A DNA stretch of 64,000 nt from Margaritifera margaritifera (Eukaryota; Mollusca; Bivalvia; Unionida; Margaritiferidae): positions 1,342,501 through 1,406,500 of the forward strand of contig JAQPZY010001688.1 of the NCBI GenBank assembly GCA_029931535.1, in the 5' to 3' direction. Numbering within the stretch: the first letter of the stretch is position 1; every line of letters starts with the position of its first letter. Below the pieces are notes generated by a model. It made no database searches, was not told the DNA's origin, and was given only the letters and a program-made list of their open reading frames with translations. Below, in pieces: positions 47,397 through 59,210 of this stretch. The translations under genes and the position numbers were made by a program.

Positions 47397-49639
47397 TAGA
47401 GACCGACCGAATTTCGGTTTCGGTTTCGGGGCCGAAAGTTCCCATATGACCACTTTCGGCGTAGTTTCGGTTTCGGCCGAAAGTGATTTAAGCTTTCGGT
47501 CGACTACCAGAACGTCAAGAGACAAACTGTCACTCTGCTTATGCAGCGGCACATGTAAGGCTGTTAGTCTGTAAACGTATATAACACGTAATCCGTATAA
47601 AACACGTATATAAAACGTATATAATAATGTAAAGAATTGATAAGTTAATCGAAGTAGTAGAGGAGACAGTGATGAAACATGCACTACCGAATTTTGTCCA
47701 GCCCTCGTTGACGTCAATGATTGAGAGCAGAATGATCTGGCCTGAAGACCATGTATCTGTTCAGCGAATTGATAAGTGCATCATGGACTTAATCATTGTC
47801 GACATGTTGCCCTATTCAATTGTTGAAGGTGATGGATTCAAAAGATTGAACATTGGTGATCCACTGAGCACTCGTCGTTATAACGTCAAAAGCGAGAAAT
47901 ATTACAGAACAACGCTTATGCCTGCCACATATGACAAAGTCGTGAAACACGTCGCAAATCTACTGCAAGAGGCTACATGGATTTCGTTTACAACAGATGG
48001 ATGGAGCAATCCAACGAAATCATGCTCATTGCTGAGCTTCACGGCTCATTTCATTCATGCAGATGTGCGGCGTAAAGTTATCTTGAGTGCGATGGTGCTG
48101 GAACAAGACCATGATGGAAATTATCTTGCATCGAAACTTCTGGAAGCCATGGCGAAATGGGGGATAGCCGAGAAGATTCACGTTGGAGTAAGAGACAATG
48201 CCGCGAACATGAAAAGTGCAATGAGACTCGCAGGCGTCACTGATATTGGCTGCGTGTCCCATACTTTACAGTTGGTTCTGCATGATGCACTGTTTACGCA
48301 AACATCAGTACAAGTTGTCATCAAAAAAGCTCGTAAGATTGTTGCCCACTTTAAGCATAGTGAACAGGCTTCCCGTCATCTCATGGAACATCAACTCACG
48401 ATGAAAAGTCCCATCACACTTGTTACTGCAGGACGTTGAGACGAGATGGAATAGCACCTATCTTATGCTGGAGCGTCTGGTCGAACAGAGCAAGGCAATT
48501 AATCTGTTTAGCGTAGAGCGAGGCGGAATTGACAGCCTCTCGAACGCAGAATGGGAACTGGCTGGAAGAATTGTGAAACTTCTAAAACCATTCTACACAG
48601 CAACGTTGGACATTTGTGCTGACGAATCATGCATTTCATTGGTTTTCCAGCTCGTCTTTAATCTGAATAACATGCTAAAAACTACTTCAGAAGCAGATCA
48701 GGGCCTGAAGCAGATGAAAGCGTCGCTGCGTGATGCAATGTATCGTCGATTCTCTTATATTGGTTCCTCAGCACTCTTTCTTGCTGCCACGCTGATTGAT
48801 CCACGCTTCAAGGATACTTACTTCAGCGAGCAAGAGAAAACGGTAGCAACGAAAGTAGTTCTGGATTTTTTACGTTCGGTTCAAGAATCTGCTACGAGTA
48901 ATGTCAGTACGCCAGCCGCAGCTTCATCAACTGACAGCGTTGAGTCCAAACCTGAGAACAGCGAGACGTCCGATGCCGAAGAGGAGGTGGATCTGTGGGC
49001 TGCGCATGACAGTCAGTCTTCTAATATCGATCTATCAGAAACTAATGACAGTCGAAGTCAAAACAATAACATGCCGCTGTACGAACAACAGTTAAATAGT
49101 TACCTCAAGGAGCCACGTCTGCCTCGAATGACGGATATATATGCGTATTGGCATTGTAGTCAATACCCACTTCTGGAATCCGCTGCTCGCAAGTACTTGT
49201 CTGCACCACCCACCAGCGTGGCAAGTGAGCAGTTGTTCAGTGCAGCAGGGCAGCTGTATGCAGACCGACGCAGCAACCTACTGGGCGAAAATGCAGAAAA
49301 AGTTTTGTTTCTGAACTACAACATTCGTTTGTTTGGATTCAACTACTAACCAATGAACGCTGAACGAACAGCTATTTAACAACTGTTACTGCAAGACTGC
49401 AAGTGTAGGCTCGTATTGATTATTTCTGGATTACGAAATACTTGAGTATTAAAGTTTTATTGATAAAGTTTATTTTTTTATTGCATCTTTGACTTGGTTT
49501 CACAACATAGCTTTTAAATCTTTTGCTGGGTTATACATCTTTCGGTCTCGGCTTCGGTTTCGGCCGAAAGCTCATCTTTAACTTTCGGTTTGGTTTCGGT
49601 TTCGGCCGAAGCCAGAAAATCACATTCGGTCGGCCTCTA
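47397..49639 (+). mobile_element. hAT DNA transposon with TIRs and 8-bp target duplication
   Basis: The left end TAGAGACCGACCGAAT and the inverted right end TAGAGGCCGACCGAAT differ by one base. ATGGATTT flanks the element on both sides (47389-47396 and 49640-49647), an exact 8-bp target duplication as hAT elements make. Both subterminal regions carry many TTTCGG/CCGAAA hexamers, including the palindrome TTTCGGCCGAAA at 47471-47482 and 49558-49569. These are probably transposase-binding sites. Length 2243 bp; the transposase is frameshifted. Confidence 0.93.
47669..49349 (+). pseudogene. hAT transposase, one frameshift
   Basis: Frame 1 (47669-48439) contains SFTTDGWSNPTKSCSLLSFT, with D110 likely catalytic. 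It also has VGVRDNAANMKSAMR (D176) and the CVSHTLQLVLHDAL block. A one-base shift in the overlap 48420-48439 moves reading to frame 2 (48420-49349), which opens DVETRWNSTYLMLERL. Frame 2 continues to the dimerisation domain YPLLESAARKYLSAPPTSVA and SEQLFSAAGQLYADRRSNLL. The region before 47669 should hold a BED zinc finger in this family, but I see none. Either it was deleted or the element never had one. The enzyme would cut at the TIRs. This copy is inactive. Confidence 0.88.
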
Positions 49640-49819
49640 ATGGATTTATTCTGCGTTATCAGCTTATCAGTCGGGGAAGAAACCGAGAACAAATTGTAAT
49701 TCTTTGTAGAAACTAGAAAGATTTTCAAATAAATTGTGTTGTTAGCATTCAAATAATTTACATTTCAGTAATTTACAAATATATTATTATATTTTTTTAT
49801 TGTTCAAGAATAGTCTATC

Positions 49820-51520
49820 ATGTCACATGGAGTACATAAATCAAAGAGGCCAAGTGGATGCCAGCAAAGAAAAGCAAAAAAGAAAAGAAGTGACTCACTC
49901 AAAACACTACCTGGATCCATGCTTCGATATGTCAAGAGACCAAATGATGGCCAGGGTTCATCAAAAGACGCTGCTCCTCAGTCTACAATTGATAAAACTG
50001 ATTCATCGGATGTTAGCAGCATGCATTCTGCACAAGAGCAAATAGTGGAAGAAATTGACGCAGAAAAACAAGGAGTGCAAGTGGACGAATTTGAAGCAGA
50101 AGTGGATACTGAAAGTGACTCTAGCCATGATACTGTAAATGTGATGGTGAGTGAAGTTAAGGAGAAAAATTGGAACATTTTATGTGATGCTTCTTTCTGG
50201 AATATACCAGTTCCAGATCATTTTCGGGTTGAAATCATCAAAAGAGGAAGTGCTTCTTTTCAGAACAAAGATTGGCCTTTCAGTGTTGTGACAAGGCAAG
50301 ATGCAAAAGCAAAAGGAGATGTGCGCCAGCTATCAAAAGAGTGGTTCTACAAGACGATGCCAAATGGCGAGAAAATAATGCAGTCATGTATGGTTTACTC
50401 ACTCGTCAGCCAGAAATTATACTGCTTTTGCTGCAGACTCTTTGCTGTTAATGCTACAGATACAACATCCAAGTTTGTGACTGGGTTTCAGAAGTGGTGG
50501 AAACTGAGCCCAAAAGTACATAATCACGAGAAATCTGAAAAGCGCCTATGTTGCCTTGAAAAATAGAAAACATTGGCAGCAGGACTTAGGCTGCACAAAA
50601 CAATTGATGCCGAAAGTATTGCTTTGATGGACATGGAGAAGAAAAAGTGGAGGGACATCTTGCACAGGTTGCTTGATATCACATTGTTTCTTGCCAAGCA
50701 GAATCTGGCATTCCGTGGCCACAAGGAAGATGAATCTTCGTTGAATAATGGGAACTTTCTTGAGATGGTCGAGATGCTTTCTAAATATGATCCAGTGCTG
50801 AAAGAGCACCTAATGAGATTAAAGCAGAGCACATGTACACTTAAAGCATCTGTATCTTATCTTTCACCAGAAACTCATAACGAGTTTATAAATGTCCTGG
50901 CAAATCATGTGAAGGAGATGCTTGTCATGGATATAAAGTCTGCAAGGTATTTTGGAATCATGTTCGACAGCACACCTGACATATCACACACTGACCAGAT
51001 GTCCGAGGTGATTAGATATGTGAAAATCCACAACGGGAAAGTTGAAGTTAGAGACGTGTTTCTAGGATTTTTCCCTTTAAAGGGGAAAAAAGCTGATGAC
51101 CTCAGTTCTGACATTCTTCAAAATCTGGAAAGTGATGGACTTTACATAATGATGTGCCGAGCTCAAGGTTACGATAATGCTGCCACAATGTCTGGAATCC
51201 ATGGAGGTGTACAAGCCCTTCTGAAAAGAAAGAACAAGAAAGCTATTTTTAATGGATGTGTGGACCATTCGCTTAACTTGTGTGGTCAATGTGCAACATT
51301 TTTTGGTACTCTTGAGACAATGTTTTCCTTCTTTGCTGCTTCCACCATCGATGAGATGTTTTAATTGAACACACTGGAATGTCAGTGAAAAGGCTATCAA
51401 CAACACGCTGCAGTTAAATCAGTGAAAGATAAGTTTGATGAATGTGTGGCGGCGATTGAAGCTCTATGTGATCCTCGTGAAAATTTGGACACAAGAGGTA
51501 CAGCACAAGGTTTACTTGTA
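49820..51520 (+). pseudogene. ZMYM/hAT transposase, N-terminal half
   Basis: One frame runs from 49820 to beyond 51364, with an in-frame TAG at 50564-50566. Its start is basic and acidic and low in complexity. Then comes a TTF-type zinc-finger region (KLYCFCCRLFAVNATDTTSK) and the DUF4371-like core: KSARYFGIMFDSTPDISHTD, with the first catalytic Asp candidate; GYDNAATMSGIHGGVQALLK; and NGCVDHSLNLCGQCATFFG. After a TAA at 51362 a short damaged stretch (SVKRLSTTRC) leads to VKDKFDECVAAIEALCDPRE and GTAQGLL at about 51513, where the array starts. This family includes vertebrate ZMYM1-like domesticated genes. Confidence 0.85.
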
Positions 51521-54500
51521 GGATTGATGTGTATGTGTGTTTGTTTATTTGTGTATATCTTCCCATTTACATTGATGCATATTTATTTGTTAATCTTTCT
51601 TTTGTTCTTTCAGTTTGCGTGATGTTTACTTGTATGATTGATGTGTATGTGATTGTATTTGTTTATTTGTGTATGACATTTTCCCATTTACATTTATGCA
51701 CATTTATTTAATCTTTCTTTTCTTCTTTCAGTTTGCGAGATGTTTACTTGTATGATTGATGTGTATGTGTATGATTGGTGTATGTGTGTTTGTGATTATA
51801 TTTGTTTATTTGTGTATGACATTTTCCCATTTACATTGATGCATATTTATTTGTTAATCTTTCTTTTCTTCTTTCAGTTTGCGTGATGTTTACTTGTATG
51901 ATGGATGTGTATGATTTTCCCATTTACATTTATTCATATTTATTTAATCTTTCTTTTCTTCTTTCAGTTTGGGAGATGTTTACTTGTATGATTGATGTGT
52001 ATGATTGGTGTATGTGTGTTTGTGATTATATTTGTTTATTTGTGTATGACATTTTCCCATTTACATTGATGCATATTTATTTGTTAATCTTTCTTTTCTT
52101 CTTTCAGTTTGCGTGATGTTTGCTTGTATGATGGATGTGCATGTGTGTTTGTGATTATATTTGTTTATTTGAGTATGACATTTTCCAGTTTACATTGATG
52201 CATATTTATTTATTAATCTTTCTTTTGTTCTTTCATTTTTGCGTGGTTTACTTGTATGATTGATGTGTATGTGCTTGTGATTGTATTTGTTTATTGGTGT
52301 ACGACATTTTCCCATTTACATTTATTTGTTAATCTTTCTTTTCTTCTTTCAGTTTGTGCGATGTTTACTTGTATGATTGATGTGCATGCGTGTTTGTGAT
52401 TTTATTTGTTTATTGGTGTATTTGTGTATGACATTTTCCCATTTACATTGATGCATATTTATTTGTTAATCTTTGTTTTCTTCTTTCAGTTTGTGTGATG
52501 TTTACTTGTATGATTGATGTGTATGTGTGTTTGTGATTATATTTGTTTATTTGTGTATGACATTTTCCCACTTACATTGATGCATATTTATTTGTTAATC
52601 TTTCTTTTCTTCTTTCAGTTTGCGTGATGTTTACTTGTACTATTGATGTGTATGTGTGTTCGTGATTATATTTGTTTATTTGTGTATGAAATTTTCCCAT
52701 TTACATTGATGCATATTTATTTGTTAATCTTTGTTTTCTTCTTTCAGTTTGCGTGATGTTTACTTGTATGATTGATGTGTATGTGTTCGTGATTATATTT
52801 CTTTATTTGTGTATGACATTTTCCCATTTACATTGATGCATATTTATTTGTTAATCTTTCTTTTGTTCTTTCAGTTTGCGTGATGTTTACTTGTATGATT
52901 GATGTATACGTGTGTTTGTGATTGTATTTGTGTATGACATTTTCCCATTTACGCATATTTATTAATCTTTCTTTTCTTCTTTCAGTTTGCGTGATGTTTA
53001 CTTGTATGATTGATGTGTATCTGTGTTATTGTATCTGTTTATTTGTGTATGACATTTTCCCATTTACATCTATGCATATTTATTTGTTAATCTTTCTTTT
53101 CTTCTTTCAGTTTGTGTGATGTGTACTTGTATGATTCATGTGTATGATTGATGTGTATGTGTGTTTGTGATTGTATATGTTTATTTGTGTATTACATTTT
53201 CCCATTTACATTTATGCATATTTATTTGTTAATCTTTCTTTTCTTTCAGTTTGCGTGATGTTTACTTGTATGATTGATGTGTATGTGTGTTTGTGATTAT
53301 ATTTGTCTATTTTTGTATGACATTTTCCCATTTACATTGATGGATATTTATGTCAATCTTTCTTTTGTTCTTTCATTTTTGCGTGATGTTTACTTGTATG
53401 ATTGATGTGTATGTGTGTTTGTGATTGTATTTTTTTTATTTTTGTACGACATTTTCCCATTTACATTTATGCATATTTATTTGTTAATCTCTTTTCTTCT
53501 TTCAGTTTGTGATGTTTACTTGTATGATTGATGTGTATGTGTGTTTGTGATTATGTTTATTTGTGTATGACATTTTCCCATTTACATTTATGCATATTTA
53601 TTTGTTAATCTTTCTTTTGTTCTTTAATTTTTGCGTCATGTTTACTTGTATGATTGATGTGTATGTGTTTCTGATTGTATTTGCTTATTTGTGTATGACA
53701 TTTTCACTGATGCATATTTATTTGTTAATCTTTCTTTTCTTCTTTCAGTTTGTGTGATGTTTACTTGTATGATTGATGTGTACGTGTGTTCGTGATTATA
53801 TTTGTTTATTTGTGTATATCATTTTCCCCATTTACATTGATGCATATTTATTTGTTAATCTTTCTTTTCTTCTTTCAGTTTGCGTCATATTTACTTGTAT
53901 GATTGATGTGTATGTGTGTTTGTGATTGTGTAGTTGTTTATTTGTGTATGACATTTTCCCATTTACATTGATGGATATTTATGTCAATCTTTCTTTTGTT
54001 CTTTCATTTTTGCGTGATGTTTACTTGTATGATTGATGTGTATGTGTGTTTGTGATTGTATTTTTTTATTTTTGTATGACATTTTCCCATTTACATTTAT
54101 GCATATTTATTTGTTAATCTCTTTTCTTCTTTCAGTTTGCGTGATGTTTACTTGTATGATTGATGTGTACGTGTGTTCGTGATTATATTTGTTTATTTGT
54201 GTATATCATTTTCCCCATTTACATTGATGCATATTTATTTGTTAATCTTTCTTTTCTTCTTTCAGTTTGCGTCATATTTACTTGTATGATTGATGTGTAC
54301 GTGTGTTTGTGATTGTGTAGTTGTTTATTTGTGTATGACATTTTCCCATTTACATTGATGGATATTTATGTCAATCTTTCTTTTGTTCTTTCATTTTTGC
54401 GTGATGTTTACTTGTATGATTGATGTGTATGTGTGTTTGTGATTGTATTTTTTTATTTTTGTATGACATTTTCCCATTTACATTTATGCATATTTATTTG

Positions 54501-55205
54501 TTAATCTCTTTTCTTCTTTCAGTTTGTGATGTTTACTTGCATGATTGATGTGTATGTGTGTTTGTGATTATGTTTATTTGTGTATGACATTTTCCCATTT
54601 ACATTTATGCATATTTATTTGTTAATCTTTCTTTTGTTCTTTAATTTTTGCGTCATGTTTACTTGTATGATTGATGTGTATGTGTTTCTGATTGCATTTG
54701 CTTATTTGTGTATGACATTTTCACTGATGCATATTTATCTGTTAATCTTTCTTTTCTTCTTTCAGTTTGCGTTATGTTTACTTGTATGATTGATGTGTAC
54801 GTGTGTTCGTGATTATATTTGTTTATTTGTGTATATCATTTTCCCCATTTACATTGATGCATATTTATTTCTTAATCTTTCTTTTCTTCTTTCAGTTTGC
54901 GTGATATTTACTTGTATGATTGATGTGTGTTTGTCATTGTATTTGTGTATGACATTTTCCCATTTACATTTATGCATATTTATTTGTTAATCTTTCTTTT
55001 CTTCTTTCAGTTTGCGTGATGTTTACTTGTATGATTGAGGTGTATGTGTGTTTGTGATTGTGTATGACATTTTCCCATTTACATCTATGCATATTTATTT
55101 GTTAATCTTTCTTTTGTTCTTTCATTTTTGCGTGATGTTTACTTGTTTGATTGATGTGTATGATTGATGTGTATCTGTGTTTGTGATTGTATTTGTGTAT
55201 GACAT
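51507..55205 (+). repeat. ~123-bp minisatellite, about 30 units, splice-signal bearing
   Basis: Each unit reads roughly TTTACTTGTATGATTGATG, a T/G-rich stretch, GACATTTTCCCATTTACAT, TGATGCATATTTATTTG, TTAATCTTTCTTTTC and TTCTTTCAGTTTGCGTGATG. I count about 30 units by eye, starting near 51507, 51621, 51740 and so on to 55137. About 22 of 29 internal boundaries keep TTTCAG; the rest have CAT or AAT. Unit variants recur in blocks: about 387-390 bp (53758/54148) and about 1018 bp (53511/54529). All ORFs across it are artefacts of the repeat. Confidence 0.95.
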
Positions 55206-56032
55206 TATCTTTACTTTTGGATTGATATACTTGAGGAAGTTAATCTTACAGAGCAGTACCTGCAGACTAAGGGCTTAACTCTTGACAAAGTGGTTACCAA
55301 GGTAGAGGCGCTAAGACTTTTTCTGCACGAGAAGCGCAGTCACATAGTGGAGCATGCAATTGAACAGGCACTTTTAAAATCAGACCAATATGGAATTTCA
55401 GTAGAGAGAAGATTAAGGTTCAAGAAGAGAATGGCAGGGGAGCAATCAAGAGACGCTGGACTCACTGCAAGAAGAAAACAAAAAGGGCGATGCATGAGTG
55501 TATTGATCGTTTTCATTCTGAATTCCAGATCAGATCAAAGCCATCAAGGAAGTAGCAGATATGTTTGAGGCTGTTCAAGCCAAGAGTCTACTATCGGCCT
55601 CTGAAGAAAAGTTACTGTTGTCCATTCCAAAATTGACCACTTTCTATGACGAGTTATCCGAAGGTGAGCTTTTACTTGAAATACCAAGGCTGAGAAGGCA
55701 CCTGAAAGCAGCAGATAATGATCTCGACGAAGCCAAAGACTGGTCAGTATTTAACGTTTTGAAATTCATAGCTGAATGGGACTTCCTAGAATCTCTCCCA
55801 ATCCTCTCACTAAGCCTACAATTATTTCTCACGATATGTGTCTGTGGCTTCATGTCAGAGGAGCTTTTCAAAACTGAAACTTATAAAGAACTATTTGCGA
55901 TCTACCATGGGACAGTCAAGGCTTTCTCATCTTGCGATATTATCAATTGAAAGTGATATGGTGAAGGATGTTGATTTTGATGAAGTGATTGACAAGTTTG
56001 CAGCTTTGAAGACCAGAAAAGGAAAGTTTTAA
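55205..56032 (+). pseudogene. ZMYM/hAT transposase, C-terminal half
   Basis: Coding resumes at about 55220 with WIDILEEVNLTEQYLQTKGL and VVTKVEALRLFLHEKRSH, then RRLRFKKRMAGEQSRDAGLT. Three frames are used (55290-55568, 55561-55950, 55838-56032), so at least two frameshifts occur, the last near 55840. The end, SVASCQRSFSKLKLIKNYLR, is the conserved hAT C-terminal dimerisation block of ZMYM-type proteins. It is followed by LSHLAILSIESDMVKDVDFD. The stop is at 56030-56032. Confidence 0.85.
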
Positions 56033-56284
56033 CTGTAAAGTTTAATGTTAAAATAAAAAATAACATAATTTTGTAGCAGTTCTTAAACGCTGTTACCTCA
56101 AATTTTATTGTTTTCTTCTTATGTCCTTTGTAACTTTAGGACATAAATTTACAAACATTACTATAGGCGATTCTGTATGGTCTGGTACAGGAGGACTCGG
56201 AGGAGGTCCATGGGGGAAGTCTGGAGGGGGTGACACCACGAGTTTACCGCACTGGGTGACGCCACTGCAACCGCATAGTTTTTT

Positions 56285-56899
56285 TAAAAAATCTAAATAC
56301 ATCCTTGTGTTATCTAAACATTAAAAAATTGCTCATTTTTCTTATGTCTTATGGCATTTGCAGTAATTATAACTAAATATATACATATATTTCAAAATCA
56401 GAATATGTAACGTGGAAAAATCCAGATAAAAAAATAATGAAATCCACTGAATTCAGTGCAGATGTTGCACTTATAACTTTAATAAGTTAAACATGGAATT
56501 TGCATTTGCATACAAAAAAATTGTTAAAAGCATTTCTGTATAACAAAATCTTATGTGAAGGAGGTTCTCATAAATTACGGGCTACTTCTTTCAGACCTTA
56601 CGTAAACAGTTCTTACACTTCTCACTGTAATATGGGCTTTAACGTGACCTAAATATCCCTCATATCCAAGTGCCATCTATTATACCACTCAAAATTTCCC
56701 TTCTAAAACTTCATCCAGGACAAAATATTCATAATATTCTCTGGCTTCTCCATAGGCTATAAATCTGATAGATCTGAGAAATTCGTTATTTTTTCATAAT
56801 TATTTTCTTTTTTAAATATGATATTTTTTTATTTTCCTCTGGATTATTTATTTTTTGTTTGTTTTGTTTTTAATAGCAAATTGCCGGTTGTAGTGTGCT
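56285..56899. repeat. Repeat R, uninterrupted copy
   Basis: It matches 35930-35972 plus 40691-41277 across the Steamer-like insertion point, where this copy simply reads CATTAAAAAATTGCTCATTT. It therefore represents the empty site. Non-coding; ends TTGCCGGTTGTAGTGTGCTA. Confidence 0.85.
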
Positions 56900-57239
56900 A
56901 TATTTGTTTTCACTTTTCCTAAGTGGAAGTCAGAAAGGTTTCCAAGGTCATGTATCGTTAGATTGTCGTGAATGTTAGTGGGGTGAATGGGATGGTACAG
57001 GGGACTATGTGAATATAACATTACAGCAAAACTTGGGACGGTATTTGAATATATGAGAATTTAATATTAGCGTTCGCGATGGTATAGGGGTTGGGGTTAT
57101 TTGCCATTACTGAAAGACACTATGGAGGGAAATGTGACGCTCTCTAATATTTACTATCCATGCGACTTTAAATTTAGAACCAGTGTAATACTATCTCGAA
57201 ATTTTAATACGGGTGGACAACTAGGATGAAGAGACGCAC

Positions 57240-57800
57240 AAAGACACGTGTATTTACAAACAATGGCTTATGTTTATAATCAATCCAACACCAATATATG
57301 CAAACAAACGGATGAGGGAAGGTAGGAAATAGGTAGGGGTAACACTCGTTTGACCAACACACATCCTTACTAAACAATACTCACCCTTACTGATCAACAC
57401 TCACGCATGCAAAATCGTTTGTAAGGGGGATGTAAAGTATGGGTAGACTTACGATAACAAACTTATTCTTACAGACCCACACACGTTCTCAAAGACACAA
57501 ATCAACACATGCAAAGAAACGGATGAGGAAAATGGTTATGTGAATTATGTGATGGTCGCCAAGACACCTAATTACAATCCAACACCCGCTTTTACGATCC
57601 AGCAACACACACCTTTGTAAAGAAAAGGGACGAGGGAAAAGGAAGTTATGATATGGTCACTAAACACAGATAATTACAATCCAACACCCACGTTTATGGT
57701 CCAACACTCACCCGTGCAAACAAAATGATGATAGAAAAATGAGGATAGATTATGGTAACTAACACATATAATTACAATCCAGCACCCACATCTAATACCC
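57240..57800. repeat. Degenerate ~100-bp tandem repeat
   Basis: About five units share AATTACAATCCAACACCC, CCAACACTCACCC, GCAAACAAA.CGGATGAGGGAA and ATGGTCACTAACAC. Spacing is 90-110 bp and similarity is loose. Confidence 0.7.
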
Positions 57801-58389
57801 AATTTAAAAGACATTTACAATTTGTGAGTTACATTCCAAATAATCCTAAATGTTCTAATCACAAGTCCAAAATAATAGAATGTTATGAATGACTTCCAAT
57901 AGCTTTTAATATCCTGATGTACAACAAATTTGTAATCAAATATGTATTTAGATGAGTTCACATAAATCTCAAATTCATGTATTAATCCAAAAGTCAATGT
58001 TCAGTTTTATATTTCCAATGAATATTGTAAATAAATAATTTCTCTCAAATTATATCTGATTTCAACAACACAACTACAATTGATTCCTTACAGACTGATC
58101 TTTCTAGATTCAAGTATAGGAATAAATTTGTTTACCAAAAATCTGTATATAAATACACATGTCTACATGACCTATGTCACCAAAGTCTTGTTGCAAAATC
58201 ACTATGAAAACATTGGCCTACCTGACACATGTCGCAACAGGACATGTTGCGAAATACTATTTATACAACTGAACAATAGTTAAGTATGTATTTTCAAGTA
58301 ACCATACAAATTACAATTATGGACAAAAGTTAAATATATAAACATCATACATAACAATGATCAGTATTATTTTCTAGAATACTGGAAGT

Positions 58390-58405
58390 GGCCCTGAAAA
58401 GGGCC
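58390..58405 (-). promoter_or_regulatory. Histone-mRNA-type 3' stem-loop
   Basis: On the minus strand GGCCCTTTTCAGGGCC exactly fits the six-base-pair stem and four-base loop of replication-dependent histone mRNA 3' ends, followed by AC. It lies 30 nt past the stop (58436-58438) of a ~70-codon minus-strand frame. That distance is normal for histone genes, but the frame itself does not look like any histone I know. Confidence 0.5.
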
Positions 58406-59035
58406 ATTGTTTTGATTGGTGTCTGTTCACAAAAGCTAGTTAACAGCATACAACTCCTCCTTGACTTTTTGTTGACGTAAACTCCATACTATTGGGCCAT
58501 AATCCAGCACTCTTTTCAAACATTCTTGTGTCTCCACGTAAATTTGTCTGACAAATATGGCCGTCCCTGTTTTATATCTGAATGTCCACTTTGTCGTCAT
58601 GTAGACAGGTAGTTTGGATCGGAGATAGCGTACTGGAGATGGTTGCAGAGCACATTAAACTAAGCCACATGTTGCTGCTTTGAGAATGAATGATACGAAT
58701 GGTCAAAGTTTGTGACTGGCAGTTTCCGTTTTCAGCATGACGTCATTCCTGACACCCTTCATTCAGCAATTATCACCGCTTATATCAAACGGTAAAAATG
58801 TATATTAGTATCAACTTACTCGGAGGACATCAGTTTGATATTTGATATTTTCTTTTCAAAGATTACTGCTAAATTTTCTATTGTTCATTCTGTACGTATC
58901 CGTATGACTGATAGTACTCATCGTAGCATGGAGGAATTAAAGATATCAATCAATCAGTCCTATATTTTTAGTTGTTATTAAAAACTTTTATCTATTATCC
59001 TATATATATATTTTAAAAAAACTTTTAACGAAATG

Positions 59036-59210
59036 ACCTTTGGTCTCTTATCATAAGCGACTACATGTTTTTGTGTATTTGGAAAGGTTTGTCTTCTTAA
59101 GTTTTATCTGGCGCGACTACATTTTTCCGTCCATTAGGACGGGGTTGTCTTCCTAGTTTTTACCCTCAGCAACTAGATGTTTCAGTGAATTTGGAAGGGT
59201 TTGTCCAGAG
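59036..59210. repeat. ~60-bp tandem repeat, block A (3 units)
   Basis: Units share GCGACTACATGTTT, a TCCATTTGGAAGGG-like stretch and TTTGTCTTCCTAGTTTTAT. Same family as 60078-60455. Confidence 0.8.

Larger units (their letters stand above)
49820..56032 (+). mobile_element. ZMYM-type hAT transposase gene split by a minisatellite
   Basis: The N-terminal half lies at 49820-51520 and the C-terminal half at 55205-56032, both plus strand. A 3.7-kb tandem array separates them. The protein parts join at a point where relatives are continuous. I found no convincing terminal inverted repeats; the downstream Gly-rich GGGGGTGACACCACG at 56225 resembles 3' flanks of this transposon type. The element is inactive. 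Confidence 0.75.
56900..59035. other. Non-coding stretch
   Basis: Holds a degenerate tandem repeat (57240-57800) and a histone-type stem-loop (58390-58405). An ATCAATCAATCA run near 58945 could be the tail of a small retroelement. No domain recognised. Confidence 0.5.

Noticed and set aside
51529..54990. Many ORFs of 60-77 codons with membrane-like composition
   Set aside because: All are readings of the T-rich minisatellite units and recur with the repeat; they have no independent support.
56157..56290. Gly-rich ORF as a small protein
   Set aside because: It lies in the 3' flank of the ZMYM-type hAT gene and resembles the flank of that transposon type, not a coding exon.
58933..58960. ATCAATCAATCA as the tail of a plus-strand LINE
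   Set aside because: No LINE 3' motif or coding region precedes it.
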